NCBI RefSeq assembly: GCF_013363995.1
Contig: NZ_JABWGO010000001.1
Coordinates: 124,001-188,000, forward strand
Direction: 5' to 3'
Source: Nonomuraea rhodomycinica
GTDB lineage: Bacteria; Actinomycetota; Actinomycetes; Streptosporangiales; Streptosporangiaceae
Length of the DNA: 64,000 bases
The position numbers and the translations under genes were made by a program. The notes under the pieces were generated by a model. That model was not told where the DNA came from, ran no database searches, and worked only from the letters and a program-made list of their open reading frames with translations. Each line of letters begins with the position of its first letter. Position 1 is the first letter of the stretch. This document shows, piece after piece, positions 33,679 to 42,274 of this stretch.

Positions 33679-34860
33679 GTGCCAGCGCCGATCCTTCGCC
33701 CCCGTGGCGAGACCGCCCGGGTCATGCCGGTCGAGCTGTTCTTCGACCTCGTGTACGTGTTCGCCATCACCCAGCTCTCGCACCTGCTCCTCGCCCACCT
33801 GGACATGGCCGGGGTGGGGCAGACGCTGTTGCTGACCCTGGCGGTGTGGTGGGCCTGGATGTACACCACCTGGACCACGAACTACTGCGACCCCGACCAT
33901 CCGGTCCTGCGGCTGACGCTGACCGGCGCCATGCTGGCCGGGCTGGTGATGGCGGCGGCGCTGCCGCAGGCGTTCGGGCCGCGCGCGATGTGGTTCGCCG
34001 GCGGCTACGTGGCGCTCCAGGTGGGGCGGACGCTCGTGGTGTCGGTCGCGGCGCGTGCCCACCCGATCGGCGTGACGTTCCGGCTGGTGCTGGCCTACCA
34101 CGTGCTCAGCGCGGTGCTGTGGATCGCGGGCGCCGCGCTCGGGGGGACCGCCCAGGCCGTGCTGTGGGCGCTCGCCCTGCTCGTGGAGTACGCGGGGCCC
34201 TGGCTCGGCTACCGCATGCCGTTCCTCGGCCGGGTGTCCACGACCGACTGGACGATCGACGGCGCCCACATGGCCGAGCGCTGCCAGCTCTTCGTCATCA
34301 TCGCGCTGGGCGAGTCGCTGCTGGTGACCGGGGTGTCGCTGGCCGACCACCCGCACCTGAGCGCCGCCGCCGTGGCGGCCTTCGCCGTCGCGTTCCTCGG
34401 CAGCGTGGCCACGTGGTGGGTGTACTTCCACCGCACCGCCGAGGCCGCCTCGGAGACCGCCGCCCATGTGGACGACACCGGACGGCTCGGCAGGTCCGCG
34501 TACACCTACATCCACATCCCCATGGTGGCCGGCATCATCGTGGCGGCCGTGGGCGACGAGCTGGCGATCGCGCACCCGTTCGACCGGATCACGCCGGGGG
34601 CGGCGCTTGCGCTGCTGGGCGGGCCGGCGCTGTTCCTGGCGGGGCACGCGCTGTTCGTGCGGGCGGTGTTCGGGCGGGTGTCGGTCAACCGCCTGGCGGG
34701 GATCGGCGTGCTGGCGGCGGCCGGGCTGCTCGCCGCCCTGGCGCCCGGCCTCGTGCCGCCGCTGGTGCTCGCGGCCGTCGCCACGCTGGTGCTGGGCGCG
34801 GTCGCCGCCACGGACGGGATGCGCGACCGGGCCCCCGCCCCGGCCGGGCTCGCCCCGTGA
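33679..34860 (+). CDS. low-temperature-requirement protein A (LtrA) family membrane protein
   Basis: GTG at 33679, 6 bases after GGAGGAAA, gives 393 residues with about 10-11 membrane helices. The signature VMPVELFFDLVYVFAITQLS and the tract TDWTIDGAHMAERCQLFVII-ALGESLLV are the conserved LtrA blocks. The family was named from a Listeria low-temperature mutant; the molecular role is unknown. The location beside cspA and nhaA is a loose cold/stress context only. The leader carries the 16-bp repeats. Confidence 0.88.
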   Translation: MPAPILRPRGETARVMPVELFFDLVYVFAITQLSHLLLAHLDMAGVGQTLLLTLAVWWAWMYTTWTTNYCDPDHPVLRLTLTGAMLAGLVMAAALPQAFGPRAMWFAGGYVALQVGRTLVVSVAARAHPIGVTFRLVLAYHVLSAVLWIAGAALGGTAQAVLWALALLVEYAGPWLGYRMPFLGRVSTTDWTIDGAHMAERCQLFVIIALGESLLVTGVSLADHPHLSAAAVAAFAVAFLGSVATWWVYFHRTAEAASETAAHVDDTGRLGRSAYTYIHIPMVAGIIVAAVGDELAIAHPFDRITPGAALALLGGPALFLAGHALFVRAVFGRVSVNRLAGIGVLAAAGLLAALAPGLVPPLVLAAVATLVLGAVAATDGMRDRAPAPAGLAP

Positions 34861-34863
34861 CCG

Positions 34864-35466
34864 TCAGTTCACGCAGTCCTGGCCGTAGCGGCCGATGACG
34901 AGCGTCTGCACCTTGTTCCGCTGATCGACGCCGAAGTAGTAGTACGCCTTGCGGTTGCCCGGCACGGTGGCGTAGTAGCCGCTGATCTCCTTCTTGACCT
35001 TCGGGTACGCCTTCTGGACCTGGTGCAGGGTGGAGCCCACGGCGATCCCCTCGGGGGTTCGGGCGCCGCGCGGGGCGAAGACGACGGCCACGCCGAGCTT
35101 CTTCGAGATGTACAGGCTCACCTCGTCGCGGGGCGTGGGGCGGGCCTTGTAGTCCCAGCCGGAGCAGTAGTCGCGCCACTTGAGCACGATCTTCCCGGTC
35201 GCCTTGGCCTGCTGGGCCGTCATCCCCAGCTTGACGCCACCGTAGCCGTACGGGCCGAAGGAGCCCGGCGCGGCGGCGACCGCGGGGGCCGGCGCGGCAG
35301 CGGCCGCAGGGGCCGGTGCGGCGGCAGCCAATGCAGCGGCGGCCGGTGCGGCAGCGGCCGGTGCGGTGGCGGCCCCGGCCGGGCCCGCGATCAGCAGCGC
35401 GGTCGTCGTGGCCGCCAACGCCGTGGCCGCCAACGCCGTGGCCGCCACCAGTCGAGTCGTGTGCAT
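34864..35466 (-). CDS. hypothetical secreted protein with Ala/Pro-rich spacer
   Basis: A 200-residue protein. The signal peptide (MHTTRLVAATALAATALAAT) contains an LAATA repeat. Residues 34-68 are almost pure Ala/Pro. The globular C-terminal domain begins GSFGPYGYGGVKLGMTAQQA, includes KIVLKWRDYCSGWDYKARP, and ends LVIGRYGQDCVN. The two Cys probably form a disulfide outside the cell. The G-x-x-L-G-M-T-x-x-x-A motif resembles small exported modules of unknown function. The family name is not known to me. It is convergent with the LtrA gene with only 3 bp between stops. Confidence 0.75.
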   Translation of the reverse strand: MHTTRLVAATALAATALAATTTALLIAGPAGAATAPAAAAPAAAALAAAAPAPAAAAAPAPAVAAAPGSFGPYGYGGVKLGMTAQQAKATGKIVLKWRDYCSGWDYKARPTPRDEVSLYISKKLGVAVVFAPRGARTPEGIAVGSTLHQVQKAYPKVKKEISGYYATVPGNRKAYYYFGVDQRNKVQTLVIGRYGQDCVN

Positions 35467-36432
35467 CCCCGTCCCCGTTTCGTCGTTCCTCGAGCAGGTC
35501 GTTCCTGTCCTTCACTTCGATGCGATGGACGGGCGAAAGGTTTGCCCCTGCGGTTCAGCGAGTGAGCAGATCGCGCACCGTGCGCCGAGCGGGCTAGCGG
35601 TCGTGGTGGTCTGCGCGACCTCGGCGGGCACCTCCCCCGCCATGAACGGCCGCAGATGACGCCGACGTGCCGCAAATCGGGCACCCCGGCGCCCCAGAGC
35701 GCCACGGCGTCGACGCACCCCAGAGCACCGTGACGCCCAGGCACCCCAAAGGGCCGTGATACCCAGGCACCCCAGAGCGCCACGGCGTCGAGGCACCCCA
35801 GAGCGCCGTGACGCCGTGACGCCGAGGCACCCCAGAGCGCCGTGACGCCGTGACGCCGAGGCACCCCAGAGCGCCGTGACGCCGTGACGCCGAGGCATCC
35901 CAGAGCGCCGTGGCGTCGTGACGTCACGGCATCCCAGAGCGCCGTGGCGCTGTGGCGTTGCGGCGGAGGGTGGCGCCCCAGTCCTGCCGGAGCACGGTGA
36001 CCGGCATGCGCGACGCAGCCGCTCACCCGCGCCGCCCCAGATCGTCCCTCGCCCCTCAGCCCTGACCCGCTTCGGAGTGGATGATCCACCCGCGCCAGGC
36101 CGCCTCGCTTCGAATCTGCGGAAACGCGCCGTGCGACGACGTAGAGGCGGACATCACATACGACACCCCAGCCGCCGCCACGCTTCTCCATGAGCCGCCC
36201 GCGGGGCACTTGCCGCTCTGCCACGGTGCGGGGGGACCCATGGTGCCGCGAGACGTTGGTGACCAGGTACGGCCCGCCGATCGACTCCCGCCTTCCGGCC
36301 TGCTTCGTGCACACCTGCGCCGGCTGGCCGCACGGACAGCCCGCCCTCTCCAGCATCGCGGTAGAGCCCCGCGCGTACGACTGCGAGCTTCGCCTTGTGC
36401 TGCATCAGCGCTGTCACCCTGAATCTTCCGCA
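35467..36432. other. 966-bp gap dominated by a minisatellite
   Basis: No gene can be supported. 35467-35689 probably holds the promoter of the secreted-protein gene; 35690-35967 is the tandem array listed separately. From 35968 to 36432 there are open frames on both strands, but they lack domains and ribosome sites. One minus-strand frame has a Cys-rich motif (GCPCGQPAQVC), too little to call. Confidence 0.5.
35690..35967. repeat. 26/34-bp minisatellite, 9 units
   Basis: Head-to-tail units start GCACCCCAGAGCGCC. Four are 26 bp long and five are 34 bp, the longer form containing an 8-bp GTGACGCC duplication. Three consecutive 34-bp units are identical. There are no unique spacers, so it is not a CRISPR array. 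Confidence 0.85.
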
Positions 36433-36460
36433 TTGACTTCTTGATTTTGAAGTCTATGAT
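36433..36460 (+). promoter_or_regulatory. ohr promoter with OhrR-like operator
   Basis: TTGACT (36433-36438) and TATGAT (36455-36460) with a 16-bp spacer form a strong promoter. The inverted repeat GACTTC-N8-GAAGTC (36435-36440, 36449-36454) fills the spacer, so a bound MarR/OhrR-type repressor would exclude polymerase. The ATG of ohr is 38 bp downstream. Confidence 0.7.
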
Positions 36461-36498
36461 CCTCTTTTAAGAAGCACTCTGCATCAGAAAGGATCAAC

Positions 36499-36933
36499 AT
36501 GGCGAAGGCGCTTTACACCGCACAGGCGCACGTGACCGGAGGAAGGGCCGACGGCCACGGGCGCACCGACGACGGCCGGCTGGAGGTGAACCTCAGGCAG
36601 CCCAAGGAACTGGGCGGGGACGGCGACGGAGCGAACCCCGAACAGCTCTTCGCCATCGGCTACGCGGCCTGCTTCGCCGCCTCCATGGCCTTGGTGGGTC
36701 AGCGCAAGCAGTTGCGTGCCGACGACGCGGCCATCGACTCGAAGGTCATGCTCATCCCCGCCGGCAACGGCGGCTTCAAGCTGGGCGTCGAGCTCGACAT
36801 CACGCTGCCGTCGATCACCGACCCCGCGCTGGCCACCAACCTGGTCGAGGTGGCCCATCAGGTGTGTCCCTACTCCAACGCGACCCGCGGCAACATCGAG
36901 GTGTCGCTGGTCGTGAACGGCACGTCGCTGTAA
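36499..36933 (+). CDS. ohr: organic hydroperoxide resistance protein (Ohr/OsmC family)
   Basis: A 144-residue Ohr. It begins AKALYTAQAHVTGGRADGHG and contains GANPEQLFAIGYAACFAASM and VAHQVCPYSNATRGNIEVSL. The two Cys, in YAACFA and HQVCPYS, are the catalytic pair that reduces organic peroxides. It is cytoplasmic. AGAAAGGATCAAC is the ribosome site. No ohrR gene is next to it, so the repressor acting on the operator must be elsewhere. Confidence 0.93.
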   Translation: MAKALYTAQAHVTGGRADGHGRTDDGRLEVNLRQPKELGGDGDGANPEQLFAIGYAACFAASMALVGQRKQLRADDAAIDSKVMLIPAGNGGFKLGVELDITLPSITDPALATNLVEVAHQVCPYSNATRGNIEVSLVVNGTSL

Positions 36934-36995
36934 CGCGCCACGGCTGTTCCACGTCACGGAGTGAGACGCAGGAAGAGCGGTGACATGCCGCCGCA

Positions 36996-37330
36996 GTGAC
37001 ACGTCACGGTGGTTGATCCATCGTGGTCGCGTTCGCTGTGCTTATGTTCACCATGGTCACGCTTACCGTGGTTACACCGTCACCGAAGTGACGTGACGTC
37101 CGCAGTCACCCCCCACCGCAGTGACGCAACGGCCGCAGTCACGCACGACCCCAGTGACACATCACCGTGGTTATGTTCACCGTGGTCACGCGTCACCGCG
37201 GTGACGTGACCGTCGTAGTCACGCACCACCCCCCGTGACACATCACCGTGATCACGTTCACCGTGGTCACGCGTCACCGCAGTGACGTGACGACCGCGGT
37301 CACGCACCACCCCCGTGACACCTCTCCGTG
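36996..37330. repeat. about 80-bp tandem repeat, about 4 units, rich in GTCAC dyads
   Basis: The marker GTGACAC (then AT or GT, then CACCGTG or CACGGTG) recurs at 36996, 37154, 37235 and 37315, giving unit lengths of 79-81 bp with one degenerate unit between the first two. Each unit contains nested dyads such as GTCACCGCGGTGAC that could form hairpins or bind a dimeric protein. Confidence 0.75.
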
Positions 37331-37835
37331 ATTGCGCACACCGTTATTTCGGGCCACCGCACTGACGTGATGGCCCCAGTCACACATCACCGCCGGCACG
37401 TCGCCGCAGCACTTACATTCCCGCCGCCTGACGAGGTCCACGCAAGGCAGGGCGCCCGTCACGCCGCGTGGCCCGGAGGGGAGCGGGAAGGCCGCGTGAT
37501 TCACCGTGTGCGCGGGTCACGTCACGTGGCGCCATCTACGGCGGGCGCGCTCACACGACATACGCCGTCCGCAGCGTGCGCCGCTCACCTGACATGACCC
37601 CATCCCGGACGTGCGCCGCTTACGTGACATAACCCCATCCGAGGCGTGCGCACTCACATGGCAGGGTCATCTCGGCGGCGTCGCTCGCGTGACATGCCGC
37701 TGTCCGGGGCGGGCGTCTGTCACTCGGCTCGCCCGGTCCCGGTGCGGCAGCCCTACGAAGGTGTGGCCGCTGGCACGGACGCTGCGGCGACGTGTCCCTG
37801 CGGTGATACGTGACCGCGACCGTCACGTCACCGAC
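37331..37835. other. 505-bp intergenic stretch
   Basis: No supported gene. It continues to carry scattered CACGTCAC/GTGACAT-like fragments of the 80-bp repeat (around 37505-37700) and has no conserved frame. Confidence 0.5.
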
Positions 37836-38040
37836 GGACGAAAGCGAGGTCGGCGGAAGAAGGCGAGGTCACCGGAGGTTCGCCGGACGAGGACGGGCTC
37901 GCCCGAGGAGGACGGGGTCGCCGGACGAAAGCGAGGTCGCCCAACGAAAGCGAGGTCGCCGAACGAGGGACGGGGTCCCCCGAGGAGGACGGGGTCGCCG
38001 GACGAAAGCGGGGTCGCCCAACGAAGGCGAGGTCGCCGGT
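37836..38040. repeat. 19-bp minisatellite, about 10 degenerate units
   Basis: Units resemble GACGAAAGCGAGGTCGCCC, alternating with AACGAAGGCGAGGTCGCCG and GAGGAGGACGGGGTCGCCG variants. Lengths are 19 bp, occasionally 20. The array ends exactly where the 42-bp palindrome begins. Confidence 0.75.
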
Positions 38041-38082
38041 GTGGTGTCCGGTCTGCGACCGCGGTCGCAGACCGGACACCAC
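38041..38082. repeat. perfect 42-bp palindrome
   Basis: The left arm starts GTGGTGTCCGGTCTGCGACC and is 21 bp long (38041-38061); the right arm (38062-38082) is its exact complement, with no spacer. It could extrude as a cruciform or form a hairpin in RNA. It lies 78 bp upstream of the lipase start. Confidence 0.9.
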
Positions 38083-38159
38083 GCGTCATACCCAGGTGGC
38101 ACCCTTCGCTGGACATTGGGCCGATGTCCCGCGGAGGGCCGCTCTCCGACGATGATCGG

Positions 38160-40016
38160 GTGAACGCAGCGATACTCGGCCTGTCCCCCGTGGAGTTCGT
38201 GGCCCTGGTGGCCGCCGTCCTGCCGGTCCCGGCCCGTCGGCTTCCCCCTGGCGCGCGTCGGCCGGTGACGCTGGCCTGCGCGGCGGTCTTCGCGCTGTGC
38301 GCGGTGGTGCTGGCCGTGTCCGGGGTCCGCTGGCCCGTCGTGCCGGTGCTCGCGGGTGGGGCCCTCGCGCTGGCGGTCACCGTCCCGCCGTTGTTCGGGC
38401 GGCATGCCGGACGGCCCGCGCGGTGGCGCCGGTGGGCGACCCGGCTGGGGTCGGCTGGGGCACTGGTCCTGGTGCTGGCGGGGGCGGTGACGGCCTGGGC
38501 ACTGCCCGTGCCCGTGTTTCCCGAGCCGTCGGGTCCGTACGCGGTCGGCACCACGGTCGTGCAGTGGACCGACACCGCCCGGCCGGAGCCGGCCACGTCC
38601 CGCCGCGATGACCGGCGCGTGGTCGTGGTCCAGCTCTGGTACCCCGCCACCGGCACGACCCGGGCGGCCGGGCGGGCGCGCTACCTGGGCCGCACCGAGC
38701 GGGAGGCGCGGACCGTCGCCCGCGGCGTGGCCTCCTACCTCGGCATGCCGGGTCTCGTGCTGGACCAGGCGGCGCTGGCGACCACCCGCTCGGTGACCGG
38801 CGCGCCGGCCGCCGACGGGCGGTTCCCGGTGGTGCTGTTCTCGCCGGGCCTCGGCGGGGTGCGCACCCAGAACACCGCCTGTGCCGAGGAGCTGGCCAGT
38901 CGCGGGTACGTGGTCGCGGCCCTCGACCACCCGTACGACTCGGCCGTCGTGACCCTCGCCGACGGGCGGGTTGTCCGGACGCGGCTGTCGGCCACCGGCG
39001 ACCCGGCGGAGGACAACCGGAGGGCGGCCGGGTGGACCGCCGTCCGCGCCGCAGACCTCCGCTTCGTCCTCACCCAGCTCGGCCGCCTCGACCGCGGCGA
39101 ACTCCCGGACCCGCTCGCCGCGCACGCCCAAGGGGTGCGGCCGCCGACCCCGATCGCGACCCGCCTGGACCACGCCGCGCCGTCAGGCACGCCCACCACC
39201 CAACTCCACGAACCCATACCGGCCAGCACCTCCACCCGACCCCTTCACCAGCCCGTACCGGCCGGCACCCCCACGGGACGCCTTCACGAACCCGTACCGG
39301 CCAGCACCTCCACCGGACGCCTCCACCAACCTGTACCGGCCAGCACCCCCACCGGACGCCTCCACCAACTCTCCGGCTCCAGCACTGTTGCCGGCGGCCT
39401 CCACCATCCCGTGGCAGCCAGCACCCTCCAAGCCCGCAGCCACCAAGCCGCCTCCTCCAGCACGCTCGCCGCAAGCCCCCGCCGAGCCGCCCAGCCCAGC
39501 GCCCTCGCCGGGCGGTTGGACACGGGCCGGGTCGCGGTGACCGGTCATTCGCTCGGTGGCGCCGCCGCCCTGCTGGCCGCCCGGCAGGATCGCCGGTTCG
39601 CCGCCGTCATCGACATCGACGGCTATCCCCGGGACCCCGCCCCGGCGCCGTTCCCCCAGCCCGTGCTCGCGCTCGTCCACGACATCGAGCCCGGCCAGGA
39701 GCGTGACTACGTCCGCCGCCTGGACCAGGTGCTGAGCCTGAGCACGGCGAGCGGCTACCGGGTGACCGTTCCCGGCGCGGCGCACCTCACCTTCACCGAC
39801 GCGCCGCTCTTCCTGCCGCCCCTGCCCGCGGTCGTCGGCTCGCCTGACGGCGACACCGCCCCGCACGACACCGCACCACGCGACACCGGGCCGCGCGACA
39901 CCGGGCCGCGCCTCACCGCCGCCGCCACGGCCGCCTTCCTGGACGCCACCCTGCGGCGCGCGCCGGGCGACCTGGCCGCGACCTTGTCCGCGTACGGCAG
40001 GCTGACCGTCCTGTAA
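38160..40016 (+). CDS. PAF-acetylhydrolase-like membrane-anchored lipase with 13-residue repeats
   Basis: From the GTG at 38160 the protein has 618 residues (an alternative ATG at 38124 adds 12). The first 130 residues hold four to five membrane helices. The catalytic domain has FPVVLFSPGLGGVRTQNTAC, ELASRGYVVAALDHPYDSAV and GRVAVTGHSLGGAAALLAAR (nucleophile Ser), with the acid in the IDIDGYP region and His in the later GAAHLTFTDAPLF. This layout is that of bacterial PAF-AH-like lipases. Residues about 336-452 are a 39-bp-unit repeat that separates the substrate-entry half from the GHSLGG elbow. Short DTGPRDTGPR repeats also occur near the C terminus. Confidence 0.8.
   Translation: MNAAILGLSPVEFVALVAAVLPVPARRLPPGARRPVTLACAAVFALCAVVLAVSGVRWPVVPVLAGGALALAVTVPPLFGRHAGRPARWRRWATRLGSAGALVLVLAGAVTAWALPVPVFPEPSGPYAVGTTVVQWTDTARPEPATSRRDDRRVVVVQLWYPATGTTRAAGRARYLGRTEREARTVARGVASYLGMPGLVLDQAALATTRSVTGAPAADGRFPVVLFSPGLGGVRTQNTACAEELASRGYVVAALDHPYDSAVVTLADGRVVRTRLSATGDPAEDNRRAAGWTAVRAADLRFVLTQLGRLDRGELPDPLAAHAQGVRPPTPIATRLDHAAPSGTPTTQLHEPIPASTSTRPLHQPVPAGTPTGRLHEPVPASTSTGRLHQPVPASTPTGRLHQLSGSSTVAGGLHHPVAASTLQARSHQAASSSTLAASPRRAAQPSALAGRLDTGRVAVTGHSLGGAAALLAARQDRRFAAVIDIDGYPRDPAPAPFPQPVLALVHDIEPGQERDYVRRLDQVLSLSTASGYRVTVPGAAHLTFTDAPLFLPPLPAVVGSPDGDTAPHDTAPRDTGPRDTGPRLTAAATAAFLDATLRRAPGDLAATLSAYGRLTVL
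39165..39515 (+). repeat. in-frame 39-bp minisatellite, 9 units
   Basis: Thirteen-residue units such as LHQPVPAGTPTGR, LHEPVPASTSTGR and LHQPVPASTPTGR follow each other from residue about 336 of the lipase. Units 2-5 are nearly identical. Units 6-9 are progressively degenerate, so the expansion front lies on the 5' side. The frame is kept throughout. Confidence 0.85.
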
Positions 40017-40021
40017 CTCCC

Positions 40022-41008
40022 TCAGCCACCGCCCTCGTCCCCCTCACCCTCGACCAGGGCGTCGCCCAGCCTCGTCCGGGAGTACAGGACGGACCGGCCG
40101 GTGCGTCGCCGCCGGACCAGGCGGGCGTCCAGCAGCACTTTGAGATGCCGGCCCACCGACCCCAGCCCCTGGCCGGTCAGCGCCACGAGCTGGGTCGTGC
40201 TCTTGGGGGTGTCGAGCAGGACGAGTACCCCGGCCCGCGCGCGGCCCAGCAGCGTGCCCAGCGCGTCGGGCGGCGGCGGGGGGTCGCCCCCGGCGAGCGG
40301 CCCCCAGCACGGGTACGCCACCGCGCACCGATGCGGCGGCGTCTGCCAGCTCACCCAGCCGGTGCCCGGGGTCACCGGCACGAACAGCAGCCGGGCGCCG
40401 GCCAGCTCCCGCGGCGGGTAGTCGTAGGCGTTGATCTGCAGCCGGCCCTCCCCCAGCCAGCGCATGTCGGGCTGCATGCCGCCCAGCGTCGCGGCCCAGC
40501 CGCCCTGGCTGAGCCGTTCCGACCGGGCGGCGATGTCGGCCTCGATGACCCGGCGGCGCCGCGGCCAGGTGGGCAGCACGGTCCGGCGCCACACCCATTC
40601 CAGCAGGTCGGCGGCGCGTCCGGCCAGGTCGTCGCGGTGTTCCAGCGCGGCCGGGAGCGGCCCGCCGAGCGCGACCGCGAGGTCCGCGCGGACGGCGCCC
40701 GCGGGGGTCGCGCGGACGCGTTCGAGCTCGTCGTCGAAGGTCGGCTCCCCTTCTCCGGTGGGCGTGGGGGTCAGGAAGTCGGCGATCCAGTGGTGCCCGA
40801 GCGCGGCCCGGACGAGCAGCGCGGTGACCGGGTCGGCGGCCAGCCGGCCGCGGTAGGCGGGCAGATGGGCGTCCAGCCACGCGCGCTCGCCCGGGTGCGC
40901 GGCCGTGGCCTTGGCCAGGGTGAGGAACCCCGCGACCGTCTCGGACAGCGCGGAGACCACGAACCGGCTCCCGGCGAGGGTGTCGGCGTCGACCTGCCAC
41001 CAGCCCAT
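40022..41008 (-). CDS. ArsR/SmtB-type regulator with large N-terminal DUF5937-like domain
   Basis: A 328-residue protein. The N-terminal 240 residues (FVVSALSETVAGFLTLAKAT, LPAYRGRLAADPVTALLVRA) form the uncharacterised domain found in many actinomycete ArsR-like proteins. The C-terminal winged helix is LLDTPKSTTQLVALTGQGLG, then SVGRHLKVLLDARLVRRRRT. It is divergent from the MFS gene at 41068 and is probably its repressor. The ATG at 41008 directly abuts an operator-like dyad. Confidence 0.85.
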   Translation of the reverse strand: MGWWQVDADTLAGSRFVVSALSETVAGFLTLAKATAAHPGERAWLDAHLPAYRGRLAADPVTALLVRAALGHHWIADFLTPTPTGEGEPTFDDELERVRATPAGAVRADLAVALGGPLPAALEHRDDLAGRAADLLEWVWRRTVLPTWPRRRRVIEADIAARSERLSQGGWAATLGGMQPDMRWLGEGRLQINAYDYPPRELAGARLLFVPVTPGTGWVSWQTPPHRCAVAYPCWGPLAGGDPPPPPDALGTLLGRARAGVLVLLDTPKSTTQLVALTGQGLGSVGRHLKVLLDARLVRRRRTGRSVLYSRTRLGDALVEGEGDEGGG

Positions 41009-41030
41009 GGTTTCGCCTCCCCGCGAAACC
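41009..41030. promoter_or_regulatory. operator dyad between the ArsR and MFS genes
   Basis: GGTTTCGC (41009-41016) and GCGAAACC (41023-41030) form a perfect 8-bp inverted repeat with a 6-bp centre, touching the regulator start codon. It sits in the only 59 bp separating the two divergent genes. Confidence 0.65.
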
Positions 41031-41067
41031 TTAGCGATGAGGTCATGGTGGCGGATGAGATTCCCAC

Positions 41068-42264
41068 ATGCGTACGTATGGGGATCTTTTTCGCGTGCCG
41101 CAGTTCGCGCCGCTGTTCGCCTCCTCCGCCGCGCAGACGATGGGCACGACGGTGAGCGGGCTGGCCCTCGGCACGCTCGTCTACGCCGCGACCGGCTCGC
41201 CGCTGCTGTCGGCGCTGAGCATGTTCGGCTCGTCCTTCGCCCAGGTGATCGGCGCGACGGCGCTGATGTCCGCGGCCGACCGGCTGCCGCCCCGCGCCGC
41301 GCTGACCGTCCTCGCCGCCGCCCTCGGGCTCGGCACGGCCGTGCTCGCGATCCCCGGCCTGCCGGTGTGGGCGCTGTTCGTGGTGCTGCTCGGCCTGGGG
41401 CTGGTCACCTCGCTGGGCGGCGGGGTACGCCAGGGGCTGCTGAGCGAGCTCCTTCCCGAGCGGGCGTACGTGCTCGGCCGCTCCGTGCTCAACGCGTCGG
41501 TGGGCGTCACGCAGATCTGCGGGTTCGCCCTCGGCGGCCTGCTGCTCGCGGCGCTGTCGCCTCGGGGCACGCTGCTCGCCGCGGCGGCGCTCGCCCTCGC
41601 CGCCGCGCTGATCTCCTGGGTCGGCCTGGGCCCCCGCCCGCCCCGGGCCTCGGGGCGGCCGTCGATCTCCGCCACCTGGCGCGTCAACGTCCGGCTGTGG
41701 TCCTCGGCGCCGCGCCGGTACGTCTTCCTGGCCCTGTGGGTGCCGAACGGGCTGATCGTCGGCTGCGAGGCGCTGTTCGTCCCGTACGCGCCCGGGCACG
41801 CGGCGCTGCTGTTCGCCCTGGCCGCGGCCGGCATGCTGGCCGGGGACGTCGTGGTGGGCCGGTTCGTCCCGGCGCGGTGGCGGGAGCGGCTGGCCGCCCC
41901 GCTGCGGCTGCTGCTGGCCGTCCCGTACCTGGTCTTCTTCCTGCATCCGGCGCCGGTCCTGGCGGCGGTCGCCGTCACCGTGGCCTCGGCCGGGTACGCG
42001 GCGGGCCTCATGCTCCAGGAACGGCTGGTCGCCCTCACCCCGCCCGACGTGCGGGGACAGGCGCTCGGGCTGAACTCCTCGGCGATGATGACCATGCAGG
42101 GCGCAGGGGCCGCCCTGGCCGGGGCCCTCGCCCAGCACACCTCTCCCGCTGTGGCGATGTCGGTGATGGCGGCGGCCTCGGTCATCGTCACGCTGTGCCT
42201 GGCGCCGGGGCTGCGGTCGGATCCCGCGCGCCAGGAACTCGCGTCCGAGCCGGTCAGCTGCTGA
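41068..42264 (+). CDS. MFS transporter
   Basis: A 398-residue, about 12-helix protein beginning MRTYGDLFRVPQFAPLFASS. Other family marks are SSAAQTMGTTVSGLALGTLV, MSAADRLPPRAALTVLAAAL and LLSELLPERAYVLGRSVLNA, the pattern of actinomycete MFS efflux proteins of the DHA3-like type. It is divergent from its presumed repressor gene. The 3' end is convergent with the carboxylesterase, with a short hairpin between. Confidence 0.86.
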   Translation: MRTYGDLFRVPQFAPLFASSAAQTMGTTVSGLALGTLVYAATGSPLLSALSMFGSSFAQVIGATALMSAADRLPPRAALTVLAAALGLGTAVLAIPGLPVWALFVVLLGLGLVTSLGGGVRQGLLSELLPERAYVLGRSVLNASVGVTQICGFALGGLLLAALSPRGTLLAAAALALAAALISWVGLGPRPPRASGRPSISATWRVNVRLWSSAPRRYVFLALWVPNGLIVGCEALFVPYAPGHAALLFALAAAGMLAGDVVVGRFVPARWRERLAAPLRLLLAVPYLVFFLHPAPVLAAVAVTVASAGYAAGLMLQERLVALTPPDVRGQALGLNSSAMMTMQGAGAALAGALAQHTSPAVAMSVMAAASVIVTLCLAPGLRSDPARQELASEPVSC

Positions 42265-42274
42265 GAGGTACGCG

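Noticed and set aside
35690..35967. CRISPR-like regular repeats
   Set aside because: Units are contiguous 26/34-bp copies without unique spacers, and no cas genes are present.
36056..36433. Minus-strand Cys-containing ORFs next to ohr
   Set aside because: They lack starts with ribosome sites and have no recognisable fold. GCPCGQPAQVC alone is insufficient, and ohrR motifs are absent.
37836..38040. CRISPR-like or coding repeat
   Set aside because: 19-bp units run directly into each other with 19/20-bp length drift; there are no spacers, and the frame is not preserved.
37611..38159. N-terminal extension of the lipase frame
   Set aside because: It reads through the 19-bp repeats and the palindrome with low-complexity Arg/Gly/Ser composition; the membrane domain begins only after 38160.
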